DNA from: Macrostomum hystrix
Lineage: Eukaryota; Platyhelminthes; Macrostomidae
Assembly (NCBI GenBank): GCA_950097015.1
Contig: CATNEN010000030.1
Location: 3,271,001 to 3,335,000, forward strand
Reading direction: 5' to 3'
DNA: 64,000 nucleotides
Shown: positions 46,600-57,294 of the stretch, piece after piece
Layout of the letters: the number at the start of each line of letters is the position of its first letter
How positions within the stretch are numbered: position 1 is the stretch's first letter
Program-made: the position numbers and the translations under genes
Notes under the pieces: generated by a model
Database searches by the model: none
Told to the model about the DNA's origin: nothing
The model's input: the letters and a program-made list of their open reading frames with translations, nothing else

Positions 46600-48727
46600 C
46601 CAAGTCCCAGCCGACTACAGTTCAAGGCCTGGCTGAGCTGCACCTAGTCCGGGCGCAGGCCGCCGAGTTTATCAGCGACGTGTTCAACAATGTCGACACT
46701 AGGCTCTCCGGTGACATCCTGCGCTACTCAGACTTCATACCGGACACCTGGCTCACTCTGGTGCAGCTCAAGACCAACTATTTCAAGGGTTTGGCCAGAC
46801 TGGCCCTGGCCAGTTTTATGGTTGACTCGCTAGCTCTGTCCGGGGCTAGGACTGCGCCAGTGGCGGACATTGTCACCCGGCTTAGCGAGGTTCTGTTGGC
46901 CAAGAATTCTAGGAAGCCTGGAACTGCCGGCGAACTGCGTGCGTTCGGTTAGTGAACTCACTGAATCTCCTATTCACTGAATCACCCATTCACTGAATCT
47001 CCCATTCACTGAATCTCCTATTCACTGAATCTCCCATTCACTGAATCTCCCATTCACTGAATCTCCCATTCACTGAATCTCCCATTCACTGAATCTCCCA
47101 TTCACTGAATCTCCCATTCACTGAATCTCCCATTCACTGAATCTCCCATTCACTGAATCTCCCATTCACTGAATCTCATACTCACTGAGTCTCCCATTCA
47201 CTGAATCTCCCATTCACTGACTTCTCCGATCACTGAATTTCCTGTCTATATAAGTCTCCATTTACCGAGCTCACATTATGCAAAACCAATGCCGCATGGT
47301 TAAAAATTGCAGCCCGCCTGTACGCAGCCGAGGCCATGTCGTGCTTTGAAGAGGCCATTCGACTTATGTCGCTAAATAAAAAGCTGAGCGATCTGGCAGT
47401 TTGTAGCAATACGTTGAATCGGCTGCACTCCAAGTGAGTCTAGATTGTGCTTTTTCATGCAGTCTACGAGTCTCGTAGTATACTCTATAACAGTTTGAGG
47501 CTAGAGGCTATAAACCCGAAGTCAAATCATGGCCAAATCCTATTTAAGCCATACACTAACGGTTGTCAAGCCATAGCATTGACGTTTCCTAGCCAAGCCA
47601 TTGCCAAACCCAAGCCAAGCCAGTGACAACCCTGGTCAAGCTATAAATAATCCTAGCCAAGACATATCCTCACCAAGCCGTGGACAAAACCAAAGCCAAG
47701 CCATAGACAACCCAAGCCACGCTATAGATAATACCCCAGCCCAAGCCATGGACAACCCAAGCCACGCTATAGATAAATCCCTAGCTAAGCCATAGACAAC
47801 CCAAGTCAAGTCATGGACAATCGAAGCCAAGCCATAGACAAAACCCTAGCCAAGCCATAGACAAAACCATGACGTCGACCAAGTCTTAGACAAAACCGAA
47901 GCTAAACCCAAGCCCAAATTTCAATATAGTCTTCCCTAAACCACAACCCAAAGCCACACGAACAAAGTCAACATGCAAATTACGTCAACTCGAAGCTTAA
48001 CTCCCGCCCGCTCCGCAGGGCACGCACGCTGCACCTGGAAATTGAACTGGAGCCGAGCGCCCAGCTAGTCTCATTCTACTCCAGCGGCATTCGAGCTCGC
48101 ATCGGTCGGGTCCTATCCGCCGAGGAGCCGAACTTTCACCGACATCCGGTGCAGGACCTGTTCACCGCCCTCGGCCCCATCGGCTTCTTCAACTCGCGCA
48201 ACGCCTGGTCGCAGCCGCGCGAGATTCGGCTTCAGCGCGACAAAACTGACAAAGGCGACAGCGTCGGATTCGGTTTTAGCGTAGCCGGCGAAGCTCCAGT
48301 CACCGTGGCCTCCGTTGACGACGCCGGCCAGGCGAAGACGCGCGGCCTGCTGACGCGTGACATTGTCATCGGCGTCGGCGAGCAGGACGTCAAATGGGCC
48401 TCGCACGAGCACCTCAGCCGGCTGATTCGAGACAGCGGCCCGACGCTCTGCCTTTGGGTGGTCAGCCCGCTGGAGACGCCGCGTGCGCCAACGGCGACCG
48501 AATCTGGCGAATCGAACGCCACAGGCGGCGGCGGCGGTTCGTTAAGCGGCAGCGTCAGATCCGTTACTGGCGGCGGCCTTCACCAGATGCAGGCGGCCGG
48601 CAAGTCTGGCCAGCAGAGCTGGCGCAAGCGCCTCTCCGGCTCCTGGCTGTTCAGGCGGCGCAAGGCGCGCAGCGAAAGCGCCGGCAGACGCGCCGGAAAC
48701 AAAGAATCAGTGCAGTCCACACTTTAA
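41010..48727 (+). CDS. RHPN: Rhophilin, Rho-GTPase effector scaffold (5 exons)
   Basis: Exons 41010-42268, 42997-43349, 46510-46947, 47313-47433, 48019-48727; GT/AG borders, matching phases, 2,880 bp, 959 aa. Rhophilins bind GTP-Rho through an HR1 domain and act as adaptors at the cytoskeleton. Seen: a disordered Pro/Ser-rich N-terminus, a Gln-rich stretch (about 170-258), an HR1 coiled coil (about 274-345, TGAENLLKV-like KGAENMLKVTRDK), a BRO1 domain from about 351 (MIPLGLKETRQLDFEP) through exon 4, and a PDZ domain (about 789-875, with GFGF for the usual GLGF loop). The basic tail SWRKRLSGSWLFRRRK resembles the vertebrate rhophilin C-terminus. The order HR1-BRO1-PDZ is unique to rhophilin. 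It is longer than the vertebrate protein (about 690 aa) mainly through the Gln-rich N-terminus and a pure 28-Gln run at the start of exon 3. The ATG is the first in the open frame; an upstream exon is possible. I cannot tell RHPN1 from RHPN2. Confidence 0.92.
42335..42905. repeat. 23-bp minisatellite in rhophilin intron 1
   Basis: About 25 units of ccccattccgcccctccttc plus aga. It is pyrimidine-rich, with no stop codon in any plus-strand frame, so the frame of exon 2 stays open back through the whole intron. Each unit contains a strong acceptor-like cccctccttcag. Confidence 0.95.
43455..46420. repeat. 23-bp minisatellite in rhophilin intron 2, about 128 copies
   Basis: Units of agatagatctagtgtctatt plus tac, with aga/gtg/ggtg variants, an 18-19-bp deletion form (tagatctaatc) and an insertion form (gatactcgtag). 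Recurrence of these marks shows larger block duplications. The array fills nearly all of intron 2 and ends about 90 bp before exon 3. Confidence 0.97.
46515..46598 (+). repeat. Pure (CAG)28 coding tract
   Basis: 28 uninterrupted CAG triplets, read as glutamine inside the BRO1 region of rhophilin. The tract starts 5 bp after the exon 3 acceptor. Confidence 0.97.
46950..47230. repeat. 16-bp minisatellite in rhophilin intron 3
   Basis: About 17 units of ctgaatctcccattca, starting within 10 bp of the exon 3 donor and ending about 85 bp before the exon 4 acceptor. Confidence 0.95.
47520..47905. repeat. Degenerate repeat in rhophilin intron 4
   Basis: Irregular recurrence of caagccatagacaaccc-like words with variable spacing. 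It appears older and more diverged than the other intronic arrays. Similar words recur downstream of the gene at about 48815-48870. Confidence 0.8.
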
Positions 48728-50962
48728 GCGCTTAGCCTAGGAGAATAATTGATTGATAAATAACAGGAAACTACACCCTGCATCCCTTAGGGTAAGATGC
48801 ACAGTCTGGGCCACAGACATAGACAAAACCCTAGCCAATCTATAAAAAATCTTAGCCAAGCGTGGCTTCGTGGCTCGTGGCCATATTGGCTCGTGGCTTC
48901 CAAAGCCTGTGTACATTGGAGCAGCTCACGCAAATTTCTACCCCAGCCAATGGCGGAGCCCATTTTACCATTTTATTCTACTGTTAAAATTGAACCAGAT
49001 GTGAATTTATTATGGCGGGAGACACCACAAAATGCTTTGCCTAGTCATTTCTACTGTGCTAGACATTCCATGTGATGTGAAGATTAACGCTTTTTTTCTA
49101 ATGTTCGCCAGACTGATGTTTGACTACTCAGTCACTGCACTCAAGTAGTCTGTGCCGCTTGTTTAGTTCAGTTCAGTTAGTCTAGTTTTATTTCCTCGCT
49201 CATACAGAGATTCTTTGGCTGCCGTGTATTTGAAATAGTTTAAAGTTCTGCTGTTGCCTCTCATTGCTCGGGTTTGGCCCGGTTATTCTGAAATCTCGTC
49301 AACAATTTGTTTTAGTTATTTTTGTTCAGATTGCCTGTTATCCTGAGCTAAAAATAACTAATAGATGAACTGTTGTTGCCTCTCAGAGTTAACAAAGAAG
49401 TGGCTCTGTTTCTGGTCCTTAGTGTCCTCTAAAGTAGTCTCAGCCATCTCATCCCTTATCAAATGAGCTCATGCTTACATCCTTCGCTGCAACAGCTTCT
49501 CCATTCCGTATCATGTAACATTGTTTTATGTAAATTACACCAAATGCTTTTTATGTGAAATTCCGCGGTCCAGCTTTTACTCTATAAAAGTCTTGAATTC
49601 CAAGCGACCAATTGGCCTGCGTTTTTACCTATATCTAGTGTATAGACTGTGATTTTTTATTTAAACTATTCAATTTTCTTCCGATTGGCCTGTTTTGCTT
49701 GCCCCAACTTTGTGCTTAAAAATTGAATCATTTAATATTTTTAAGTCAATCTTTCACCCATACATTCCTGTTTGTCTGACCTGCAGACTGTGTGCTGTGC
49801 TCAAACAGTAGTTCTCACTTTTGTTCAATTTTAACCTCAAACTCTGCACGGAATTTGGTTCAAAAAGTTTTTTGTCACTTTTCATTAGTTAGTATTGAGT
49901 AGTAAATTATGGTGCTTATCTTTCCTACAACAAAAACTCCTACAAAAAGCTGAGCTTTTGCTGAGGTGATATTTTCAGTTTTTGGCATTCGGTTTTTATT
50001 TTAAATAATATTTACAGCTTGTAAAATGAGTCATTTGCTCTAGAATTTTATTTATATTACAAGATGTATATGTAACCTTTAATTCAACTCACTTATTTCC
50101 TTCTTCCTGATAGCGTGGGTGCTTATATACTGCTTATTATCTCCATTGTTACAGTAGAATCTCAGCTTCATTGCTCGCCAGCGTGTAAGAATATATTATT
50201 ATCGCATATTACTTCAGTATTATGTGCAGTGTGTATATAGCACACTTTCATAAAATGGAAATTCATATAATTGATAAATTTTAGACTGATTCTCTTTCAA
50301 ACATTCTGACTGAGTTTTTTTACAATGCATAGAATCAAATCCCATCCTATCCTGTCAAAAATCGGCATCATAAACATGATGTTTGAAGCTTCCTAAACAT
50401 AATTAGCAGAACCATAACTTCGAGCAATTTCACCCTTGTGTGAAAGGGTCTTAAAAAGCGCATTAGCCGGTTTAAATTTAGTTGTGATCACAAAAACTTA
50501 AAAATATAAAATTATAGTACATGAACCAATACATTTGCATCCACACTATCTTTCCAAGGACCACTAAGTAGGAGGTCTACTTCTAATGGTCTTTGTATCT
50601 TTCTTAGATGAACACGAATTCGCACACGAATAATCGCGTTCTGATATTTCGTTCAAATTATATATTATATATATATTATAAATTATATATATTACATATT
50701 ATATATTATAAATTATAAATTATATATTATTGCTCTTATACAAACACGGCTAAGGATTGCAGTCCCGGGATCCCGGAATCCCGTGATTCTCTATCAATTT
50801 ATCAATACATATATTTATATTTGTACTTAATTTTGTGTTGATAACTTGATTTTTTATTTGGCTCAGTAAGTAGACTATCTTTATTTCTTGATTACTTGTA
50901 TTTAATTAACTAAGACAATTACGCAAAAGCGTTATTGTATTTCTACGAAATATTTAATTTTA
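48728..50962. other. Intergenic region after rhophilin
   Basis: At 48815-48870 words of the intron 4 repeat recur (acaaaaccctagccaa). At about 48895-48990 a weak SINE family 2 fragment (aagcctgtgtacat) is visible. The rest is AT-rich unique DNA with an AT microsatellite near 50660-50730. No gene seen. Confidence 0.5.
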
Positions 50963-50971
50963 CAAGTTGTT
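50963..50971. other. Target-site duplication, left copy (9 bp)
   Basis: caagttgtt directly outside the left end of the transposon, matched by the same 9 bp at 57295-57303. Confidence 0.95.
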
Positions 50972-52006
50972 GGTAAGGGGTAAAACACTACCCGAAAAAT
51001 AGGGTAAAAGGCTACCCAATGATTTTAGGCGTCTACCCGCTTCAAATCGTCCAGAAAATGCGCCTAACCTATGCAGCTTCTAGTTTGGAATTTTCTTAGG
51101 TAAAAAACTGAAAGATTATGATGAAATTCACGTTTATTTCTGTTGGTAGTGTTTTACTCCAAAAAGCTACCCAAAACTACCCGACCCCTACCCCCGTCAT
51201 TGAGAATCGAAAATCAATGGCTAAGCTTACTTTTACATCTTCTGCCATAATGTGTAATATCAAGTGGTTTTAACTTGCATAAGCAAAGTTAGGGTAATGG
51301 GTAATTTGTTTTACTGTATTTTACTTTCGCATTTTTTAAACGTATAAATCTTAATCTTATTTAGAAACGCTAAACGAATAATATTGCCAAGATTCATATA
51401 CAATGTTATAAGAAATAATGCAGCTTTTTCAGTTCGAAAGCTACGATACTGCAGGTGTAGTGAAATTGCGATAATCTTTTCTTATCGTGTCAGTGATTTC
51501 TAATCTGAGTGTTGGCCAACAACACACTAAGGTGATATATTATCAAAGTGCATCTAACTTAATAGACTTTATAATTCCGTTAACTAAATAATCTTATATA
51601 AACAGCAATAAAAACTTATGTCCATTTATCTATAGTAATATCAACAGCTATACATATATAAATATAGAACTACAAAAGTAATTATGCCTTATGCACATTG
51701 TTTTTATGTTATAAATAAAAAATATCAATATACCTTGAGGACATTGAGGTTTCAAATAAATTTATTCAAAGCAATTGAACATATTTTATATAAATTTAAA
51801 CAGTATTTGATTGCTGATTTGATTTGTTTTTCTGTTTTTATATGCATAAGACAACAATTATTTGCTTAAATATTATTAATATATTATTTCTCTTAATATA
51901 ATATATTTTTAGTTGGTGTACAGTTGGCGTCAGTTGGTTTCTCCTGTAGTCCCTATTTGGTTGAGTTGGTGCACAGTTGGCATCAGTTGGTTTCTCCTAC
52001 TGTAGT
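50972..52006 (+). repeat. Left terminal inverted repeat of the transposon
   Basis: 1,035 bp, inverted copy at 56260-57294. It diverges after 52006 (t versus c). It contains a 61-codon ATG frame (51684-51869) present identically in the other copy; probably not a gene. The inner end carries 56-bp sub-repeats. Confidence 0.93.
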
Positions 52007-52115
52007 TCCTTTTTAGTTGAGTTGGTGTACAGTTGGCGTCAGTTGGTTTCTTCTACTGTAGTCCCTTTTTAGTTGAGTTGGTGTACAGTTGGCGTCAGTT
52101 GGTTTCTCCTACTGT
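51912..52115. repeat. 56-bp subterminal repeats, left side
   Basis: About 4 units with agttggtgtacagttggcgt then cagttggtttctcctactg. The same units occur inverted on the right side in higher number. Confidence 0.9.
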
Positions 52116-52194
52116 ACCAGTTTGTTATTTTGACTTCAGTCAGTATAATTCTAATTTTTTGGTACAATCAGTTTTCATTCCCTTTACATTTCAG

Positions 52195-53265
52195 TTGCGT
52201 CTATTGGCATCCAAACCAGAGGCAGCATTGCCTCCTTCTGGGCAAAATGTTCCTTGTCCAGAATCACCATGTATTGTTGTGTTTAAGTCGGATGGTATTG
52301 ATATTTTAGAGGCCTCTCGGCGCCTTTGTAGCTGCATTCGGAACCTAACTCGTCGTAATGTCCGTGTATATTCAGACGCTGGTTATCGTCGATGCGGACG
52401 TGAAAAGGTTGCTGTTATTCAGAATTTGAGTAGCTCGTCAACTTCTGTGTTTTTGCACGGAATCAGTGGGAACGCCACTGTAGATAATGATCATCGCCAG
52501 AATGGCTTCGAATGGCTACAACGTTTTGAAGCCCCGCCTCGCCCTTTTAACCGCGGACAGCTAAAATGGAAGCAGCATCTTTTGGCCACTTTTCGGTGGC
52601 TAATCATGGAAGGCGACCCAGGCACATTAAGAACTTTGTCTGCCCTTTCAAACGCTCTATCTACAACGCTGCGTCTGCGAATTCGTCGTCGTCGTAATCA
52701 ATTAGTACTGCCAAGATCTGACCAGGCAAGTAATCACCAACCGGGACATGAACGTCACGATGAACTCATTGATTTGAATGAGGAACTAGAGGACTCAGAC
52801 AAAACAGCGGATGGCCAGCAGGGCGCTGACAAGCCAGCCAATGAACAGCAGGGCGCTGACAAGCCAGCGGATGGCCAGCAGGGCGCTGACAAGCCAGCCA
52901 ATGAACAGCAGGGCGCTGACAAGCCAGCGGATGGCCAGCAGGGCGCTGACAAGCCAGCCAATGAACAGCAGGGCGCTGACAAGCCAGCGGATGGCCAGCA
53001 GGGCGCTGACAAGCCAGCCAATGAACAGCAGGGCGCTGACAAGCCAGCGGATGGCCAGCAGGGCGCTGACAAGCCAGCCGATGACCAGCAGAGCGCTGAC
53101 AAGCCAGCCGATGACCAGAATTTGGACACGGGAGGATCAAGCCACTCAGAAAATTGTCCGCCGGTGCCACGAAAGAGAGTGCATGAAAGCAAGAAACGGC
53201 CTAAACTTTTAGGAACGGAAAAAGCCGGTCCTCATGTGTCCAAACGACAACTACGACGACGCTAA
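52195..53265 (+). CDS. Transposon ORF1, unknown protein with 20-residue repeats
   Basis: Open from within the left inverted repeat, but without an ATG before the conserved-looking part. I start the exon at the acceptor tttacatttcag (52194); the true start is probably in an upstream exon. From here it is 356 codons to TAA. No family recognised. The N-terminal half is globular (FKSDGIDILEASRRL, RRNVRVYSDAGYRRCGREK, NRGQLKWKQHLLATFRWLIM) with a basic RIRRRR patch. It is followed by an acidic linker and about five copies of a 20-residue repeat (units like DKPADGQQGA and DKPANEQQGA). The basic C-terminus ends KRQLRRR. Codon use is less GC-biased than in the host genes. It is transcribed inward from the left end, towards the minus-strand PHD gene. 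Confidence 0.6.
   Translation: MRLLASKPEAALPPSGQNVPCPESPCIVVFKSDGIDILEASRRLCSCIRNLTRRNVRVYSDAGYRRCGREKVAVIQNLSSSSTSVFLHGISGNATVDNDHRQNGFEWLQRFEAPPRPFNRGQLKWKQHLLATFRWLIMEGDPGTLRTLSALSNALSTTLRLRIRRRRNQLVLPRSDQASNHQPGHERHDELIDLNEELEDSDKTADGQQGADKPANEQQGADKPADGQQGADKPANEQQGADKPADGQQGADKPANEQQGADKPADGQQGADKPANEQQGADKPADGQQGADKPADDQQSADKPADDQNLDTGGSSHSENCPPVPRKRVHESKKRPKLLGTEKAGPHVSKRQLRRR
52801..53118 (+). repeat. 60-bp coding minisatellite in transposon ORF1
   Basis: About five 60-bp units (ggccagcagggcgctgacaa and partner half with atgaacag), nearly identical at DNA level, in frame. Confidence 0.95.
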
Positions 53266-54675
53266 TTTGCGGTTTCGTGCTTGGCCTTCATGCTTTGAGC
53301 TAGCTCGTATAACTCCGTTAGTGTCAGCGACTTTTAATTTCGCTGACATTGTTATTATTCGGCTACAGCTACTTAAGTATTTTTGTCGAATAAATCACAA
53401 TCTAAATATGTTGCAACAGGCAACCAAATAATTTACTTATTCTGCTTCGTAACTCGTAAGTACAATAAATGATTGCATCAAAGCAAAACGCTGAACTGAT
53501 AACGCCATGTCACGCTGCCATCTAATTAATAAATGAAACTGTCATCGCCAGCAGTCGCTGAGCTGCCTGCCATAAATTAGTTTCGTCAATACCAAGTCAC
53601 ACCATGTTGTGCAGACAAAGTGTAATGTACAAAAAAGTAATTTTAGAGTAAAGTAAAGTAAAGTACAGTTTATTTTCGTTTCTTTGGCGCTTTTCTTAAT
53701 AGCAACTGCTACTTCAAAAAGAGACTGCGGTCGAGCTGTATTAAACTATATTAAACTCAAAAGTTCAATGGAAACTTTTTCAGTCAGTTAAATAATTTTG
53801 CCTTCTATTAAAGAATCAGCGTCTATCACTGACATGTCAAACTTGTCCATTGCAAATATCATATTTTTGCTTTCAGATTCAGATTTTTTGCGCTCAGTTG
53901 AGGCAGACGAATGCCACCTGACAAGATATCCGCCGAGCGTTACGATCTTTTTAAATATTTTCATATTTTTTATAGAACGCAAAATTTCTTTAACTGAGTG
54001 GAATCATTACAGTACAGCGGCAGTGCCGAAAAGCTGCAATAGCAGTAATGTAAAGATGTAACAGTAATAAGCGAGAGAGCAGCAACGAAATTTTAACTCG
54101 AGCCAAATTAACTCAACAAAAAAGTAACTCAATGCGGAGGTACATTTCGTATAACTACTACGTTGGGAATCGTAGGACGTGAACCGGATGGTGACGAAGT
54201 CCCATTACACTTATGTTGCTGTACCGATCTTTCGCCGAAATCAGTCGTAGATCCTGTAAGAAAGCATGGTGGTTGATGCAGAAATAATTAGCGATAAACC
54301 GATAATACGCATACTACGAGTAATCATGCACTGTATGATTCGAGATTTTAGAGTACAACATCAGGAAACGTGCTAAATGTGTCTCCATTGATTAGCAAGA
54401 CTATTTAATTGATAAATTCCAACACGACGCCTATTTATAAATGCGATAAAATTGAGAGGAGATTAATAATGTTACTAATAATTCATGTTATTAATGGATC
54501 GCCTTAAATTTTTGTCGTTTCCCATTACTACTTATTACGTAATCCCTGAGCCTGACCAAGAAGGATATAAACAAAAATGTTTAAGTATTAGTCATCTGTG
54601 TGAATAAATAGGTGAAATACGTAATTAGGTAATTGATTTTATAAGCGACCGAAAAGCAACAATGTCAATCAATTA
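53266..54675. other. Transposon interior without recognised gene
   Basis: 1.4 kb between the two convergent genes where a transposase core might be expected. The longest frames are 64-87 codons on either strand and unrecognised. Confidence 0.5.
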
Positions 54676-54847
54676 TCAAGGTGCAAACCTTACCGAACCG
54701 CCTGACATAAGCGTTACGAACTGTGATACGACGCTTCCTTCCCTTCGGTAGGCCAATAACCGTTTTGTCTGCGTTTTTTGGATGACCACGACGTTCAATG
54801 GGGCGGGAAGCCGAAGGTTACAAGTTTTAGATGTCTGTGGCATAACG

Positions 54848-55300
54848 TCACAATGTAACAATGTAACAATGTAACGTAACAATGGGCAGAAACTGTCCTT
54901 GTAGCGACGCATTCGATTCTATAGCTTGAAAAGAAAACCTTTCTACTCCAAAAGTTTGTATCAGTTGTACTACTTCCACTGACTTTTGAGTAGCATAGTT
55001 TTTAGGTCTAGATTTGACCACAAGATCTTCCATATCTAAAACAGCTCGCCGAAAAATGGGAGTGCCTGTAGTCAAACCATACAAGAGCCTATCCAAGCTC
55101 TTTCGCCAATTAAAACGGTCTCCATGGCCAGTGCAACCAGAGCAAACAAAACGACCTCGCAAGTCGGTGTCATCCAGTCGAATGACGAAAATTGCTACTG
55201 AGTCACATTGAGTGTGCAATTTACAAAGACAATGGCAGCAACTGACAATAGAGTCAGTTACCTTCAGCTGTACACCGCATGCAGTACAGTCAACTTGCAT
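54848..55300 (-). CDS. Transposon ORF2, PHD-type zinc-finger protein
   Basis: 150 codons from ATG (55300) to stop, minus strand. The N-terminus shows a Cys4-His-Cys3 pattern: C5-x2-C8, C21-x2-C24, H29-x2-C32, C53-x2-C56, as in PHD fingers that read histone tails. The rest (for example VVKSRPKNYATQKSVEVVQL) is not recognised. A second minus-strand frame overlapping the end (54912-54676) contains VVVIQKTQTKRLLAYRREG and ends at a good donor (ttcg/gtaagg at 54692). It may be a downstream exon, in which case the protein is longer and the simple stop at 54848 is not used. It is transcribed inward from the right end. I cannot assign it to transposase or accessory protein. Confidence 0.6.
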   Translation of the reverse strand: MQVDCTACGVQLKVTDSIVSCCHCLCKLHTQCDSVAIFVIRLDDTDLRGRFVCSGCTGHGDRFNWRKSLDRLLYGLTTGTPIFRRAVLDMEDLVVKSRPKNYATQKSVEVVQLIQTFGVERFSFQAIESNASLQGQFLPIVTLHCYIVTL

Positions 55301-55499
55301 TATCTGCTGTTCTGTTTAAAACCCATGAAGACCTGAAAAGCAATAGAGCAATTATGTGAGAGAAAGAACCGAAATAACGAAAAAAATTGTGAGTGCAAAA
55401 TACAAAAAAGAAGCCAGAACCCAAGCAGCATTAAAATAAACCATAGTGAACTAATCTGGAATAGTTAATAGCAGACTCATATAGAATAGATAAACAAAG

Positions 55500-55985
55500 A
55501 TAAGTGTCACAGCCAAACACAATCCAAGGTCTGAAACAACCAAATGCCAGGTCTGAAACAATAAATGCCAACTAATGCCAAGTGTCTGCCAACTAATGCC
55601 AAGTGTCTGCCAAGTGTCTGCCAACTAATGCCAAGTACTACCAACTAATGCTAAGTAAATGCCAGGCCTATGACATTTACTTATGCCAGGCTTATTAGGT
55701 AGGAACACATAAAACACGAAATAATGTGTTTTGTGTGTTTAGCTAATTTGTCCTTAACTCAACAGACAAAGTGATTCAGTGAAGCATTCAAGTACTTGTG
55801 ATTGAGCATGCAAATGACAAGGATGCTTATCAGGTAGAAACACATAAAACACGAAATAATGTGTTTTGTGTGTTTAGCTAATTTGTCCTTAACTCAACAG
55901 ACAATGTGATTCAGGAGGATGATTTTTTATTAAGAGAGCATAAGTGAAGCATTCAAGTACTTGTGATTGAGCATGCAAATGACAA
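55500..55985. repeat. Short direct repeats in transposon interior
   Basis: Irregular copies of actaatgccaagtgtctgcc (55560-55680). Then a segment of about 100 bp is duplicated (around 55700-55810 and 55835-55985). It includes the palindromic aaacacgaaataatgtgttt and the string gcattcaagtacttgtgatt. Confidence 0.85.
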
Positions 55986-55987
55986 TG

Positions 55988-56356
55988 ATAAGAAACCAAC
56001 TGACGCCAACTGTACACCAACTTAATTAAATAGAGACTAAAGTGGGAGAAACCAACTGATGCCAACTGTGCACCAATTCAAATAAATAGGGACTACAGTA
56101 GGAGAAACCAACTGATGCCAACTGTGCACCAATTCAACTAAATAGGGACTACAGTAGGAGAAACCAACTGATGCCAACTGTGCACCATCTCAACTAAATA
56201 GAGACTACAGTAGGAGAAACCAACTGATGCCAACTGTGCACCAATTCAACTAAATAGGGACTACAGTAGGAGAAACCAACTGATGCCAACTGTGCACCAA
56301 CTCAACCAAATAGGGACTACAGGAGAAACCAACTGACGCCAACTGTACACCAACTA
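55988..56356. repeat. 56-bp subterminal repeats, right side
   Basis: Six to seven inverted copies of the units at 51912-52115 (aaaccaactgatgccaactg then tgcaccaa). Copy number differs between the two sides. Confidence 0.9.
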
Positions 56357-57294
56357 AAAATATATTATATTAAGAGAAATAATATATTAATAATATTTAA
56401 GCAAATAATTGTTGTCTTATGCATATAAAAACAGAAAAACAAATCAAATCAGCAATCAAATACTGTTTAAATTTATATAAAATATGTTCAATTGCTTTGA
56501 ATAAATTTATTTGAAACCTCAATGTCCTCAAGGTATATTGATATTTTTTATTTATAACATAAAAACAATGTGCATAAGGCATAATTACTTTTGTAGTTCT
56601 ATATTTATATATGTATAGCTGTTGATATTACTATAGATAAATGGACATAAGTTTTTATTGCTGTTTATATAAGATTATTTAGTTAACGGAATTATAAAGT
56701 CTATTAAGTTAGATGCACTTTGATAATATATCACCTTAGTGTGTTGTTGGCCAACACTCAGATTAGAAATCACTGACACGATAAGAAAAGATTATCGCAA
56801 TTTCACTACACCTGCAGTATCGTAGCTTTCGAACTGAAAAAGCTGCATTATTTCTTATAACATTGTATATGAATCTTGGCAATATTATTCGTTTAGCGTT
56901 TCTAAATAAGATTAAGATTTATACGTTTAAAAAATGCGAAAGTAAAATACAGTAAAACAAATTACCCATTACCCTAACTTTGCTTATGCAAGTTAAAACC
57001 ACTTGATATTACACATTATGGCAGAAGATGTAAAAGTAAGCTTAGCCATTGATTTTCGATTCTCAATGACGGGGGTAGGGGTCGGGTAGTTTTGGGTAGC
57101 TTTTTGGAGTAAAACACTACCAACAGAAATAAACGTGAATTTCATCATAATCTTTCAGTTTTTTACCTAAGAAAATTCCAAACTAGAAGCTGCATAGGTT
57201 AGGCGCATTTTCTGGACGATTTGAAGCGGGTAGACGCCTAAAATCATTGGGTAGCCTTTTACCCTATTTTTCGGGTAGTGTTTTACCCCTTACC
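56260..57294 (-). repeat. Right terminal inverted repeat of the transposon
   Basis: Inverted copy of 50972-52006, same length, no mismatch noticed. Confidence 0.93.

Larger units (their letters stand above)
50972..57294. mobile_element. Mutator-like DNA transposon, 6,323 bp
   Basis: Both ends start ggtaaggggtaaaacactac on their own strand. The inverted repeats are 1,035 bp (50972-52006 and 56260-57294) and looked identical wherever I compared them, with no length difference. The 9-bp duplication plus kilobase inverted repeats point to the Mutator-like superfamily (a Rehavkus- or Phantom-type subgroup is possible). Inside are two convergent genes: a repeat-tailed protein on the plus strand and a PHD-type zinc-finger protein on the minus strand. 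I find no frame resembling a DDE transposase, so this copy may be non-autonomous or its core may be split by introns I cannot resolve. Near-identical ends imply recent insertion. Confidence 0.9.

Noticed and set aside
51684-51869. 61-codon ATG frame inside the transposon inverted repeat (also at 56397-56582)
   Set aside because: Present twice only because the arms are identical; AT-rich, no family resemblance.
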